From NCBI GenBank assembly GCA_020634565.1, contig JACKBN010000017.1, positions 73,773 through 137,772 of the forward strand: a DNA stretch of 64,000 nt, in the 5' to 3' direction. This stretch comes from Ardenticatenaceae bacterium. Lineage in GTDB: Bacteria; Chloroflexota; Anaerolineae; Promineifilales; Promineifilaceae. The translations under genes and the position numbers were made by a program. Shown one piece after another: positions 7,861-15,734 of this stretch; position 1 is the stretch's first letter; each line of letters begins with the position of its first letter. A model generated the notes under the pieces. The model was not told where the DNA came from, searched no databases, and worked only from the letters and a program-made list of their open reading frames with translations.

Positions 7861-8697
7861 ATGAAAATTGTGATTGACCAAATCCAGTACCGCTACCCCA
7901 ACGGCGTCACCGCGCTGGCGGATGTGTCACTGCGGGTGGCGGCGGGGGAGCAGGTGGCCATCGTCGGGCAGAACGGGTCGGGCAAGACGACGCTAGCAAA
8001 GCATTTGAATGGGTTGTTACGGCCGTCTGCCGGGCAGGTGTACATTGGCGATTGGCGCACGGACGAGCACAGCGTGGCCCAACTGGCGCGGCGGGTCGGC
8101 TACCTGTTCCAGCACCCGGACGAACAGCTTTTCCAGCGCACCGTGGCCGCCGAGTTGGCGTTCGGTCCGCGCAACCTGGGCTTCGACGTGACACGCACCA
8201 CCACGTTGGTGACGGAAGCACTGCACAGTTTGGAATTAACGGCCGTTGCCCAAGAAAATCCGTACGATCTCAGCCTGGCGTGGCGCAAGCGGGTGGCCCT
8301 GGCCGCCGTGCTGGCAATGGACACCCCCATCCTCGTTCTAGACGAACCGACGACGGGGCAAGATGCCCGCTTTCAGGCGCTGCTGGGGCGCTTGCTGGTC
8401 CAATGGCGGCAGGCGGGCAAAACGGTCATCGCCATCAGCCACGATATGGAGTTTGTGGCGGCGAACTTTACTCGGCTAGTCGTGATGCACGCGGGTCGGG
8501 TGCTGCGCACTGGATTAACGGCTGAAGTGGTGGGGGAAACGGCCGTTCTGCAACAAACTCAAGTTGAACCCCCAGCCATTACCCGGCTGGCCCAGGGACT
8601 CAATCTGCCAAACACTGTCTGGACCGTTCCTGATTTTTTGGCGGCGTGGCGGGGAAACGGCCGTGAACCAAAATTTGATGAACAGCATGACAAATAA
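7861..8697 (+). CDS. ecfA': ECF transporter ATPase, second subunit with altered signature motif
   Basis: 278-residue ABC ATPase starting at ATG 7861. Walker A GQNGSGKTTLAKHLNG, Q-loop FQHPDEQLF, Walker B LVLDEPTTGQD and H-loop ISHDMEF are intact. The ABC signature reads LSLAWRKRVALAAVLAM where LSGGxxxR is expected, so both glycines are missing. Only one composite ATP site of the heterodimer may therefore be fully active, as in other asymmetric ABC proteins. That is inference. It follows the hairpin spacer and precedes the DsrE gene in the same operon. Confidence 0.88.
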   Translation: MKIVIDQIQYRYPNGVTALADVSLRVAAGEQVAIVGQNGSGKTTLAKHLNGLLRPSAGQVYIGDWRTDEHSVAQLARRVGYLFQHPDEQLFQRTVAAELAFGPRNLGFDVTRTTTLVTEALHSLELTAVAQENPYDLSLAWRKRVALAAVLAMDTPILVLDEPTTGQDARFQALLGRLLVQWRQAGKTVIAISHDMEFVAANFTRLVVMHAGRVLRTGLTAEVVGETAVLQQTQVEPPAITRLAQGLNLPNTVWTVPDFLAAWRGNGREPKFDEQHDK

Positions 8698-8705
8698 AAA
8701 TCGTA

Positions 8706-8726
8706 GGTCGGATTGGCAATCCGACC
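8706..8726. repeat. Short perfect palindrome before the DsrE gene
   Basis: GGTCGGATTG and CAATCCGACC form 10-bp perfect arms around a single G. It lies just upstream of the AAGGAG ribosome binding site at 8736. It resembles dispersed intergenic palindromes more than an operator. Confidence 0.6.
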
Positions 8727-8749
8727 AACATTACGAAGGAGACTAAAAC

Positions 8750-9085
8750 ATGAATTTTCTATATTTGAATTCCGACAAGATGGGCGAAGGTGATCCTGAA
8801 TTGGGACGCAAGCTGCTGCTGGTCTTTTTGGAAAAGCTGGCCGCTTCAGACGTGACGATTGACGTGGTGGGCTGCGTCAACAACGGCATCTTCCTCACCA
8901 CCACGCCTGATAGCCCGGCGCTGGCCAGCCTGCGCCAGCTAGAAGCGAAAGGGGCGCGGATTGCCTCCTGCGGCACCTGCCTGGACCATCATAACCGACG
9001 CGAGCTACTGCAAATTGGCGAAGTGGGCGGCATGGATGGCACGGTGCAGCTCATGGCCACGGCGGATCGGGTGATACGGCCGTAA
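8750..9085 (+). CDS. DsrE-family protein, YedF C-terminal domain type
   Basis: 111 residues with a strong AAGGAG site upstream. The C-terminal part ARIASCGTCLDHH...IGEVGGMDGTVQLMATADRVI matches the DsrE-like half of YedF, a protein linked by genome association to selenium metabolism. The N-terminal TusA half of full YedF is missing. The cysteine pair in CGTC suggests persulfide or selenide handling. It is the last gene of the PPC-ECF operon and may process what the transporter imports. Its presence is weak support for selenium use in this organism; see the TGA-containing gene at 31795. Confidence 0.75.
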   Translation: MNFLYLNSDKMGEGDPELGRKLLLVFLEKLAASDVTIDVVGCVNNGIFLTTTPDSPALASLRQLEAKGARIASCGTCLDHHNRRELLQIGEVGGMDGTVQLMATADRVIRP

Positions 9086-9111
9086 CTCAAACGCAATCAG
9101 CAGCTTTTTGA

Positions 9112-11124
9112 TCACTCGGAGACAGTGACGGTCGCGAGTAAATAAGTATCTGTTATGCCGTCTGACGTGGTGATGGGCAGGCGATCGGCGGGGTTGGCCA
9201 GATCGTAGAGGCCAAGCAAGAGGCGGTAGCTGCCGGGCGGCAGCTCGCTGGGGAGAAGCAGGCCATGATTATCCAAAACAACTTCGCCGGGCTGCCAGGT
9301 GGTTGTGAGTGCAAGACCGCCGCCGGGTTCGCTATCTCGCTGGCTCACCAGATTACCGTTCTCATCCAGTAGATGCAGAAAAACTTTGTATCGATTTTGC
9401 AGGGGAACGGCCGTTTCCCAAAACAGCGTCACCTCCACAATATCCCCCGGACGAAGCGTTGTCTCGCCCAAGGTATAGCCATCCAGCATGATATTTTCGC
9501 CAAAGGGGAGAGATACGGCCGTTTCCATCTCGGTCGCAGGTGCCGAAGGAATGGCGTAAGTCACAAAACGCACGTCACCGACCCATTCGTCGGTTGCCTT
9601 GAAGGCGTGGGCGTCCAGCCAGCGCTCGATCAGCCGCTCCGGGTCACGCTGCGCTTCCCCCCAAAAAATCGCATAAATTCGGTCGTGCTGGGCCGCAATC
9701 TGGCTCAAAGTCGCATCAATCGCCTCAGGTGTCGGGCGGCTGCGCCCTTCGGGCAGCGGGTAAACATCGCCCTCGTCGGGGAAGTAGTAGGTGAATGCTT
9801 CCCATTGGTTGGCCGCATCCAAAATCACGCCCGCGTTGGGATGATCCTCCGCCAGAATGCGCTGGGCCATGGCGCGGTAATCGGCCCGTGCGTAGACAGG
9901 ATCGCCATACATGTTTTGCAGCGATTGCCACATCCCCCAGGGCAGCACCAGCAGCAGCACACCCGCCAACAAGCGCACGCCGCGCTGGTTGGTTTCGGTG
10001 AAAGCCGCCGCCAACCAAATCGCCCAAAAAGGCACGGCAACCATCAAAAATTTGTGATATTCGCTGCCCGTCGTGCCGGTAGCATACATCATGCCCAGCG
10101 GGACGAGCACCCCAAAAATTGGCAGAATGAGTTTGGAACGGCCGTACACCACCCCAATTACCAACAACCCAGCCACTAACCACAATAAACTAGCCTCTAA
10201 TTCCATTGTTTGGCCAAAGGTGAGGAAGTGGAAAACGGCCGTTGCAAATTCCCCAATCCCTGGCCTACTAATCGGATCGCTGCCGAATTGGTCCAGAAAA
10301 ACGGGCATCCATGGCGCGTAAAGCAAAAGCGTGGCCAGCATGAGCAGCGGCCAATATTTAATTGTGAATAATGAATTGTGAATTGTGAAGTTGGTGCGGT
10401 AATCCTGGATGATTTTGAGAAGGATGAAGAAATTATGCACAAGAAGAATCGCAGGGAAAAAGTAATGCGTGTACAAACCCGCCACTGCACTCAGCACATA
10501 CGCCCCTCCCCAAACCAAACTGCTTTTACTGTTTACTGAATACTGATCACTGCTTACTGATAACCAGCGCAGCAGCAAAACAGTCGAGAGCACCGCCCAA
10601 AAACCAAGCAAAGCATACATCCGCGCTTCCTGGCTGTAATAGACCATCCCCGGATTAATGGCCACCAACGCCGCCGCCATCAACCCCAACAACCAGTCTT
10701 TGCTTTTACCTCTGCGCCTTCGCGCCTTTGCGTTAAGATTTTTCGCCAGCACAAACGTCAACGGCACTACCAGCAACCCAGCAAACAAAGACAACGAGCG
10801 CAGGCCAAATTCACTGTCGCCCACCAGCTTACGCCACTGGTTTAGCAGCAAATAGTACAGCGGCGGATGAATGTCGCTGGCCGTCCCTTCAATAATAAGC
10901 GAGATAGAGCGCTCGCTAAGGCGGGCACTATTCCCCTCATCGTTCCAAAATGATTGCACTTCCAGATTGTGTATCCGTAAGCCAAACGCCAGCAGCAAAA
11001 TCACAACCAGCAGCCAGCGATGATATTTTTTTACCGCGGAGAGCGCGGAGAACACAGAGTTTTCTCTTTTTTTCTCTGCGCTCTCCGCGTTCTCTGCGGT
11101 TAAATCTTTAGGATTCGGATTCAT
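9112..11124 (-). CDS. GT39-type membrane glycosyltransferase
   Basis: 670 residues. The N-terminal half has about 11 membrane helices. SFWNDEGNSAR, just after the first helix, matches the acidic pair (DE) of polyprenyl-phosphate-sugar dependent transferases (PMT_2/ArnT type), and SDIHPPLYYLLLNQW follows as in the family. Roughly residues 545-670 form a C-terminal beta-rich domain (YTLGETTLRPGDIVEVTLFW...) seen in similar Chloroflexota enzymes. Several segments look derived from intergenic repeats: the N-terminal TAENAESAEKK, NAKARRRRGKS, SVSSDQYSVNS and FTIHNSLFTIK. The first 25 residues may therefore not be native. It overlaps the glycosidase gene by 17 bases, suggesting joint exopolysaccharide or glycoprotein work. 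Confidence 0.82.
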   Translation of the reverse strand: MNPNPKDLTAENAESAEKKRENSVFSALSAVKKYHRWLLVVILLLAFGLRIHNLEVQSFWNDEGNSARLSERSISLIIEGTASDIHPPLYYLLLNQWRKLVGDSEFGLRSLSLFAGLLVVPLTFVLAKNLNAKARRRRGKSKDWLLGLMAAALVAINPGMVYYSQEARMYALLGFWAVLSTVLLLRWLSVSSDQYSVNSKSSLVWGGAYVLSAVAGLYTHYFFPAILLVHNFFILLKIIQDYRTNFTIHNSLFTIKYWPLLMLATLLLYAPWMPVFLDQFGSDPISRPGIGEFATAVFHFLTFGQTMELEASLLWLVAGLLVIGVVYGRSKLILPIFGVLVPLGMMYATGTTGSEYHKFLMVAVPFWAIWLAAAFTETNQRGVRLLAGVLLLVLPWGMWQSLQNMYGDPVYARADYRAMAQRILAEDHPNAGVILDAANQWEAFTYYFPDEGDVYPLPEGRSRPTPEAIDATLSQIAAQHDRIYAIFWGEAQRDPERLIERWLDAHAFKATDEWVGDVRFVTYAIPSAPATEMETAVSLPFGENIMLDGYTLGETTLRPGDIVEVTLFWETAVPLQNRYKVFLHLLDENGNLVSQRDSEPGGGLALTTTWQPGEVVLDNHGLLLPSELPPGSYRLLLGLYDLANPADRLPITTSDGITDTYLLATVTVSE
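11033..11100. repeat. ACCGCGGAGA-type hairpin repeat inside a coding region
   Basis: ACCGCGGAGAGCGCGGAGA pairs with TCTCCGCGTTCTCTGCGGT with two mismatches. It encodes residues 8-30 of the glycosyltransferase. The same family occurs at 28120 and, in diverged form, near 33915 and 47937. Confidence 0.7.
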
Positions 11125-12463
11125 CAGGGGTTAACCAGCGGAGGAGGGCAAAAAAGAGGATGGAGAAGGAGGGGATGAAGAGATACGGCCGTATCGCCAT
11201 CCAATCATAAACCCCACCAGCCTGCGGCACAGGCTCTGCCATTTGCGGCAAACTCTCGGACAAAGCCTCATACACCGGCTGGGGCGTAAAATCGGCATCT
11301 AGCAGGCGGAAGTAGTAAAACGATTGGTCCAGCTCCGAATCGTCCTTGCGCTTGAGGAACCAATAGTTAATCACGCCCACCCAAGGCCACTCTTCCTGCG
11401 CCCGTTCGTATGCCTCCACAGCAAAGCGGGCCTGCTGCTCTGGCGTGACCTGGCCAAAGCGTGTGTCCAGGCCATCTGGCACCACGTTCCAGCCCAACTC
11501 CGAAATCCAGATTGGTTTGTTGGCGTAGCCGTGGCGCACCATCACATCGCGCAAATACAAATTGTGCGGATAGTTGATCACGTTTGGCTTTAGCCGCTGG
11601 TCAAGCGCGCCGGACCACAAGCCGTACCCCTGCGCCGACATCACGTCGAAGCAGTCGCCAGCCCCCGCCGCGTACATCCGCTCCAAAAAGATGAGATCGT
11701 TCAGATTGCCGTCGTTGATGGCCACGGTGGGGGTGAGCGCCCCGGCTAGCACGACCGCGTTGGGATTCACAGCCTTGATGCGATTGTAAGCTGTGCAAAG
11801 CAGCTCGGTGTACTGCTCAGGGTTGACGGGCTGATGGTTTCCCCACTCGCCGTTGCCGTTGGGTTCATTCCACAGTTGAAAGTAGCGAATACGGCCGTTA
11901 TACCGCTCCGCCACTGCCGCTGCAAAATCACCAAAATCATCGTAATTGTCCGGTGGAGCTAGCGTCCCCGTGGTTTCTACCGGCAGCTCACGGCTCCAGG
12001 CCGGTGGATTGCTCAGCCGAGCAATAATTTCGATGTCGTACGATTCAGCCAAATCAACAATATTGTCATACTTTTCCCAGGCTGAGCGGAACGGCTCGTG
12101 CCGCCGGTCCTCAAAATCCCCCTTGCCGTGAATCTCAATATCTTCCCAAACAAACTCCTGACGGATGAACTGGAAGCCTGCCTGGGCGGCCATTTGCAGG
12201 CTCTGCTCGCGCTTAGCGACTTCGGCTTCCTGCTCCAGAAAGGTATTCACGCCAAACGGAGACACAGGCACAATAGTCCGTTGAGCAGAGTTTAGAGCAA
12301 GTTGAGGTTGGGGGCGTACGGCCGTATTCAACCAATGCACCACCCCGCGTAGCTGGGCTAACAGGGCATCCTCACCCGTCAGCTCATACAATGAACCAAC
12401 CGGCGGCCACAATGCCACCACCAGCAACAAGCCACTCACCACAACCAACAACTTCTTCCACAT
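11108..12463 (-). CDS. Clan GH-A glycoside hydrolase, membrane anchored
   Basis: 451 residues with an N-terminal helix (KLLVVVSGLLLVVALW) that may be a signal anchor and a C-terminal membrane helix near residues 425-445. The barrel carries the acid/base motif QLWNEPNG near residue 198 and the nucleophile motif WISELGWN near 321, typical of GH5/GH39-like enzymes. The protein would act outside the membrane on polysaccharide. It is transcribed ahead of and overlaps the GT39 gene. There is no Shine-Dalgarno sequence. A TATAAT box ends 8 bases before the ATG. Confidence 0.82.
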   Translation of the reverse strand: MWKKLLVVVSGLLLVVALWPPVGSLYELTGEDALLAQLRGVVHWLNTAVRPQPQLALNSAQRTIVPVSPFGVNTFLEQEAEVAKREQSLQMAAQAGFQFIRQEFVWEDIEIHGKGDFEDRRHEPFRSAWEKYDNIVDLAESYDIEIIARLSNPPAWSRELPVETTGTLAPPDNYDDFGDFAAAVAERYNGRIRYFQLWNEPNGNGEWGNHQPVNPEQYTELLCTAYNRIKAVNPNAVVLAGALTPTVAINDGNLNDLIFLERMYAAGAGDCFDVMSAQGYGLWSGALDQRLKPNVINYPHNLYLRDVMVRHGYANKPIWISELGWNVVPDGLDTRFGQVTPEQQARFAVEAYERAQEEWPWVGVINYWFLKRKDDSELDQSFYYFRLLDADFTPQPVYEALSESLPQMAEPVPQAGGVYDWMAIRPYLFIPSFSILFFALLRWLTPDESES

Positions 12464-12471
12464 AGCGCTGG

Positions 12472-12477
12472 ATTATA
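12472..12477 (-). promoter_or_regulatory. -10 box of a candidate leaderless promoter
   Basis: On the minus strand TATAAT ends 8 bases before the glycosidase ATG. No ribosome binding site is visible, so a leaderless or near-leaderless mRNA is likely. Confidence 0.45.
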
Positions 12478-12489
12478 ATCTAGCCTCAA

Positions 12490-12546
12490 GTGACAGTCAC
12501 CTGGAAATCCCTTTCTACTGAAAAACGTTCAAAGGGTGCCTGTCAC
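12490..12546. repeat. GTGACAGTCACC inverted repeat
   Basis: GTGACAGTCACC (12490-12501) and GGTGCCTGTCAC (12535-12546) are inverted copies with one mismatch, with CCCTTT/AAAGGG pairing inside. It lies in the 223-base spacer between divergent genes. The rest of the spacer holds one ACGGCCGT palindrome and a weak AAGAGGG ribosome binding site for the next gene. Confidence 0.55.
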
Positions 12547-12686
12547 ATTTCCATGATGCACTGCGTCAGGGAATCGTGTAGAATATGGGCATATTGCGGT
12601 CGATACGGCCGTATGATAGACTTTTGCCCCACCTGAACTTGCATCAACTTGGGGACTTTCCAAATTTATAGACAAGAGGGACACGC

Positions 12687-14705
12687 ATGTTATCACCAAT
12701 CGAAAAGATCTTGTTTGCCTTTCTAGCACTCGTCTGCATTGTGGCCACCATCAACACCTTCGGCCAAATGTATAAAATCATCATGCGCGGTGAGGGTAAG
12801 CTCAAGTGGGATGAGCTACCGCGCCGTATGATCACCGGGCTGGTTGCCCTCTTTTCGCAAGGTCGCATCATCCGCCACCGCAAAATTTCCTCGCTATTTC
12901 ATTACGGCGTGGCCTGGGGCTTCATCTTCTACTTCCTCGTCAACGCCATCGACGTAGCCGAAGGGCTCATCGCTGGCTTTGAATTTTTACCCAACAACAT
13001 CATTGGCGATATTTACCGCCTGGCCGCCGATATTTTTGGCACGCTTGTCCTCGTTGGCGTCCTTTACTTCATTTTGCGCCGCTTTGCCTGGGGCGATCAG
13101 GTACTCAAAATTCGGGACAACGTCAAAGTATTGCCCAAAGTTCGCGAAGGGGGCGTTAACCGAGATTCGTTTGCCGTCGCCCTGTTCATCTTGTTCCACG
13201 TCGGCTTTCGCATGATGGGTGCCGCTTTTAACATCGCCCAACACGGAGCCGATCCTTTTCAGCCAGTCGCCAATTTGATTGCCCAAACTTTCCTGGTAGG
13301 CGGCAATCCAACTGCCCTCAATTTTGGCTGGCATTTCAGCTGGTGGGTCGCTGTGGGTCTGGTACTCATGTTCCTGCCCTACTTCCCCTACACCAAACAC
13401 GCCCACCTTTTCATGGGTCCATTCAACTTCATGACCCGCCCCGACCGCACCTATTTGGGCCAGATGTTCACCCTGGACTTTGAAGACGAATCCATCGAGC
13501 AATTTGGCGCTTCGACCCTGTTCCAATTGGAACAAACCCAGGTGGTGGATGCCTTTGCCTGCATCATGTGCAACCGCTGTCAGGAAGTGTGCCCGGCTTA
13601 CAACACCGGCAAGGAGCTCTCGCCAGCCGCCATCGAGGTCAACAAACGGTATCGCATCCGCGAAAACATGTTTGAATTTGCCAACGGTGCTGAAGAAACG
13701 CTGCCGTTGCTTGACTACGCCATCAGCGAAAGTGCCCTGTGGGCCTGCACCGCCTGCGGCCACTGCATCGAGGTTTGCCCGGTAGGCAACGCCCCCATGC
13801 TAGACATCATGGACATGCGGCGGGATCAGGTGCTCATGGCTTCCGCCTTCCCCAACGAGCTGAAAGGCGCGTTTGTAGGCATGGAGCGCATGGGCAACCC
13901 GTGGCAATCCACTGACGATCGCATGGCCTGGGCCGAACCACTCGATTTTGACGTGCCCACCGTGGAAGAAAATCCCGACTTTGAATACTTGCTGTGGGTC
14001 GGCTGTGCCGGCGCATTTAACCCGGACGCGCAGGAAGTGGTGCGCGCTGTGTCCACAATTATGCACCATGCGGGCATCAGCTTTGCCGTTCTGGGCGACG
14101 CCGAGACCTGCACCGGCGACTCAGCTCGTCGCGCGGGCAACGAATACCTCTACTACGAAATGGCGCTGGGCAATATCGAAACGCTCAACGCCGCCGGGGC
14201 CGACAAAAAACGCATTGTCACCAGCTGCCCACACTGCTTCACTACCATCGGTAAGGAGTATGGCGAATTGGGCGGGCATTACACGGTGTTCCACCACACC
14301 CAGCTCATTTCTGACCTGGTTGGCCGGGGCAAGCTACGCTTGAACGGCAGTAAACTGGAAAGCGTAACCTTTCACGATCCGTGCTACTTGGGCCGCCACA
14401 ACGGCGTCATCGCCGAGCCGCGGGATGCGTTGGCCAAAGCCGGAGCCACGCTGCTAGAAATGGAGCGCAGCGGCAAGGATTCGTTCTGCTGCGGGGCCGG
14501 TGGGGGGCAATATTGGAAGGAAGAAGAGCACGGTACTGAGGCGGTCAATGCGCATCGCTTTGCCCAAGCCCAAAGCACCGGAGCCACCACGCTGGCCGTT
14601 GGCTGTCCCTTCTGCGCCACCATGATGAGCGATGCCAACCGCGAAAAGGGTGAGCCAATGCAGGTGAAAGACGTGGCCCAGATTGTTTTGGAAGCAATGC
14701 AGTAA
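12687..14705 (+). CDS. Membrane Fe-S oxidoreductase with NarI-like and CCG domains (ETF:quinone type)
   Basis: 672 residues. Residues 1-235 hold about five membrane helices with histidines, like the cytochrome b subunit NarI. Two ferredoxin clusters follow: CIMCNRCQEVCP near 291 and CTACGHCIEVCP near 353. The C-terminus has two cysteine-rich CCG modules (TSCPHCFTTI; DPCYLGRHNG with CCGAGGGQYW, then GCPFCATM), which bind non-cubane or 4Fe-4S clusters in HdrB. This order matches membrane reductases such as FadF that pass electrons from electron-transfer flavoprotein to quinone during beta-oxidation. No etfAB is in the window. The gene contains no exact ACGGCCGT. The spacing AAGAGGG-N7-ATG supports the start. 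Confidence 0.87.
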   Translation: MLSPIEKILFAFLALVCIVATINTFGQMYKIIMRGEGKLKWDELPRRMITGLVALFSQGRIIRHRKISSLFHYGVAWGFIFYFLVNAIDVAEGLIAGFEFLPNNIIGDIYRLAADIFGTLVLVGVLYFILRRFAWGDQVLKIRDNVKVLPKVREGGVNRDSFAVALFILFHVGFRMMGAAFNIAQHGADPFQPVANLIAQTFLVGGNPTALNFGWHFSWWVAVGLVLMFLPYFPYTKHAHLFMGPFNFMTRPDRTYLGQMFTLDFEDESIEQFGASTLFQLEQTQVVDAFACIMCNRCQEVCPAYNTGKELSPAAIEVNKRYRIRENMFEFANGAEETLPLLDYAISESALWACTACGHCIEVCPVGNAPMLDIMDMRRDQVLMASAFPNELKGAFVGMERMGNPWQSTDDRMAWAEPLDFDVPTVEENPDFEYLLWVGCAGAFNPDAQEVVRAVSTIMHHAGISFAVLGDAETCTGDSARRAGNEYLYYEMALGNIETLNAAGADKKRIVTSCPHCFTTIGKEYGELGGHYTVFHHTQLISDLVGRGKLRLNGSKLESVTFHDPCYLGRHNGVIAEPRDALAKAGATLLEMERSGKDSFCCGAGGGQYWKEEEHGTEAVNAHRFAQAQSTGATTLAVGCPFCATMMSDANREKGEPMQVKDVAQIVLEAMQ

Positions 14706-14727
14706 ATTCTGTTAATTTAAACTTGCA

Positions 14728-14766
14728 AGCAGCCGCTTGAGAAATTCAGGCGGCTGCTTTTTTATT
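14728..14766 (+). terminator. Intrinsic terminator after the Fe-S oxidoreductase
   Basis: AGCAGCCGC (14728-14736) pairs with GCGGCTGCT (14750-14758), followed by a run of Ts. It isolates the oxidoreductase as a single-gene transcript. Confidence 0.85.
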
Positions 14767-14847
14767 TCAGCGCCACCCTCTCGCCAAATTAACGCGGCCA
14801 ATGTATCATCAACGCGTATTTCAAACTTTGGGAGAAATCAGGCAACC

Positions 14848-15480
14848 ATGCATAAAAAATTAGCACGATTATTTATTTTTCTGGGGATAACGGCCGTTCT
14901 CACCGCCTGTGGTGGCACGGAACCCTATAGCGAAACCTTCGATGATCCGGGCAGTTGGCGCGTCGAAAGCAGCGGCGATGTAATCGGTGAAGTTCATGAC
15001 GGCGTCTTTGACTTCATCGTCAACGAAGATGACCTGGCCAGCTGGACCACAGCTGGCGAAGATTTTAGCGACGGCCTCTTTTCTGTAGAGGCGACTCAGG
15101 TTGCTGGCCCCAACAACAACGCTTACGGCATGTTATTCCGCGTCAATGATGAGAACGACGATTTTTACTCTTTCCAAATTTCTGGTGATGGTTACGTCTG
15201 GATTGGGCGATATGAAGACGGTCTCGCCAATGCAGAACCCATCGTTGAGGATTGGTGGTTTGAGTCACCGGTGATCAATCAGGGCAATGCCACCAACAAG
15301 CTGTCTGTCCGCGCCGAAGGGCAAAACCTGATTTTTTACGTGAACGACCAGGAAGTGGGCCGCGTCACCGATGATGCATTTAGCAGCGGCGATATCGGCC
15401 TGATGGTGCGCACTCTGGGCACAGGCGGCGTCAACATCCAGTTTGACAACTTTACCGTCGAACCCTTATCTGATTCCTGA
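14848..15480 (+). CDS. Lipoprotein with LamG-like domain
   Basis: 210 residues from ATG 14848, with GGGAGA upstream. The N-terminus KKLARLFIFLGITAVLTACGG is a type II signal peptide with lipobox LTAC. The rest resembles the concanavalin-like fold of DUF1080/LamG proteins: YSETFDDPGSW, then GMLFRVNDENDDFYSFQISGDG and NKLSVRAEGQNLIFYVNDQEVG, which is the usual text of carbohydrate-binding members. It is probably an outer-face lipoprotein that binds polysaccharide. No enzyme motif is seen. Confidence 0.75.
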   Translation: MHKKLARLFIFLGITAVLTACGGTEPYSETFDDPGSWRVESSGDVIGEVHDGVFDFIVNEDDLASWTTAGEDFSDGLFSVEATQVAGPNNNAYGMLFRVNDENDDFYSFQISGDGYVWIGRYEDGLANAEPIVEDWWFESPVINQGNATNKLSVRAEGQNLIFYVNDQEVGRVTDDAFSSGDIGLMVRTLGTGGVNIQFDNFTVEPLSDS

Positions 15481-15502
15481 AATGCGCTAATTTTTAATGA
15501 GA

Positions 15503-15546
15503 AAGCTGACTTTATGTCACCTTATGGTCGAAATTGGGGTCAGCTT
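15503..15546. repeat. AAGCTGAC inverted repeat
   Basis: AAGCTGAC (15503-15510) and GTCAGCTT (15539-15546) are perfect inverted copies upstream of the E1 promoter. The spacing of 28 bases would suit a DNA loop or an RNA hairpin. Confidence 0.45.
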
Positions 15547-15549
15547 CGG

Positions 15550-15576
15550 TATAATACTTGATGGTTCAACCATCAA
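15550..15576 (+). promoter_or_regulatory. -10 box and palindromic operator before the E1 gene
   Basis: TATAAT at 15550-15555 is followed at once by TTGATGGTTCAACCATCAA (15558-15576), a perfect 9-bp inverted repeat around one C. A dimeric repressor bound there would cover the transcription start. The -35 region is poor, so an activator may also be needed. About 160 bases of untranslated leader follow, with two ACGGCCGT palindromes. Confidence 0.5.
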
Positions 15577-15734
15577 CGGCCGTTTCCCATCATCCCACGT
15601 GGCAAAACGGCCCTTAATAATCAACGAAACCTGAACAACTTACCCTAAAGTTACCCACTATCTTAACCGATGCAGCGGCGGGAAACGGCCGTTTCCTGAC
15701 CAAATTCATGCGCACAAGGAGTTCCCACGAATCC

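Noticed and set aside
12987..13763. 258-codon minus-strand frame
   Set aside because: Shadow of the Fe-S oxidoreductase, whose cysteine clusters lie on the plus strand here.
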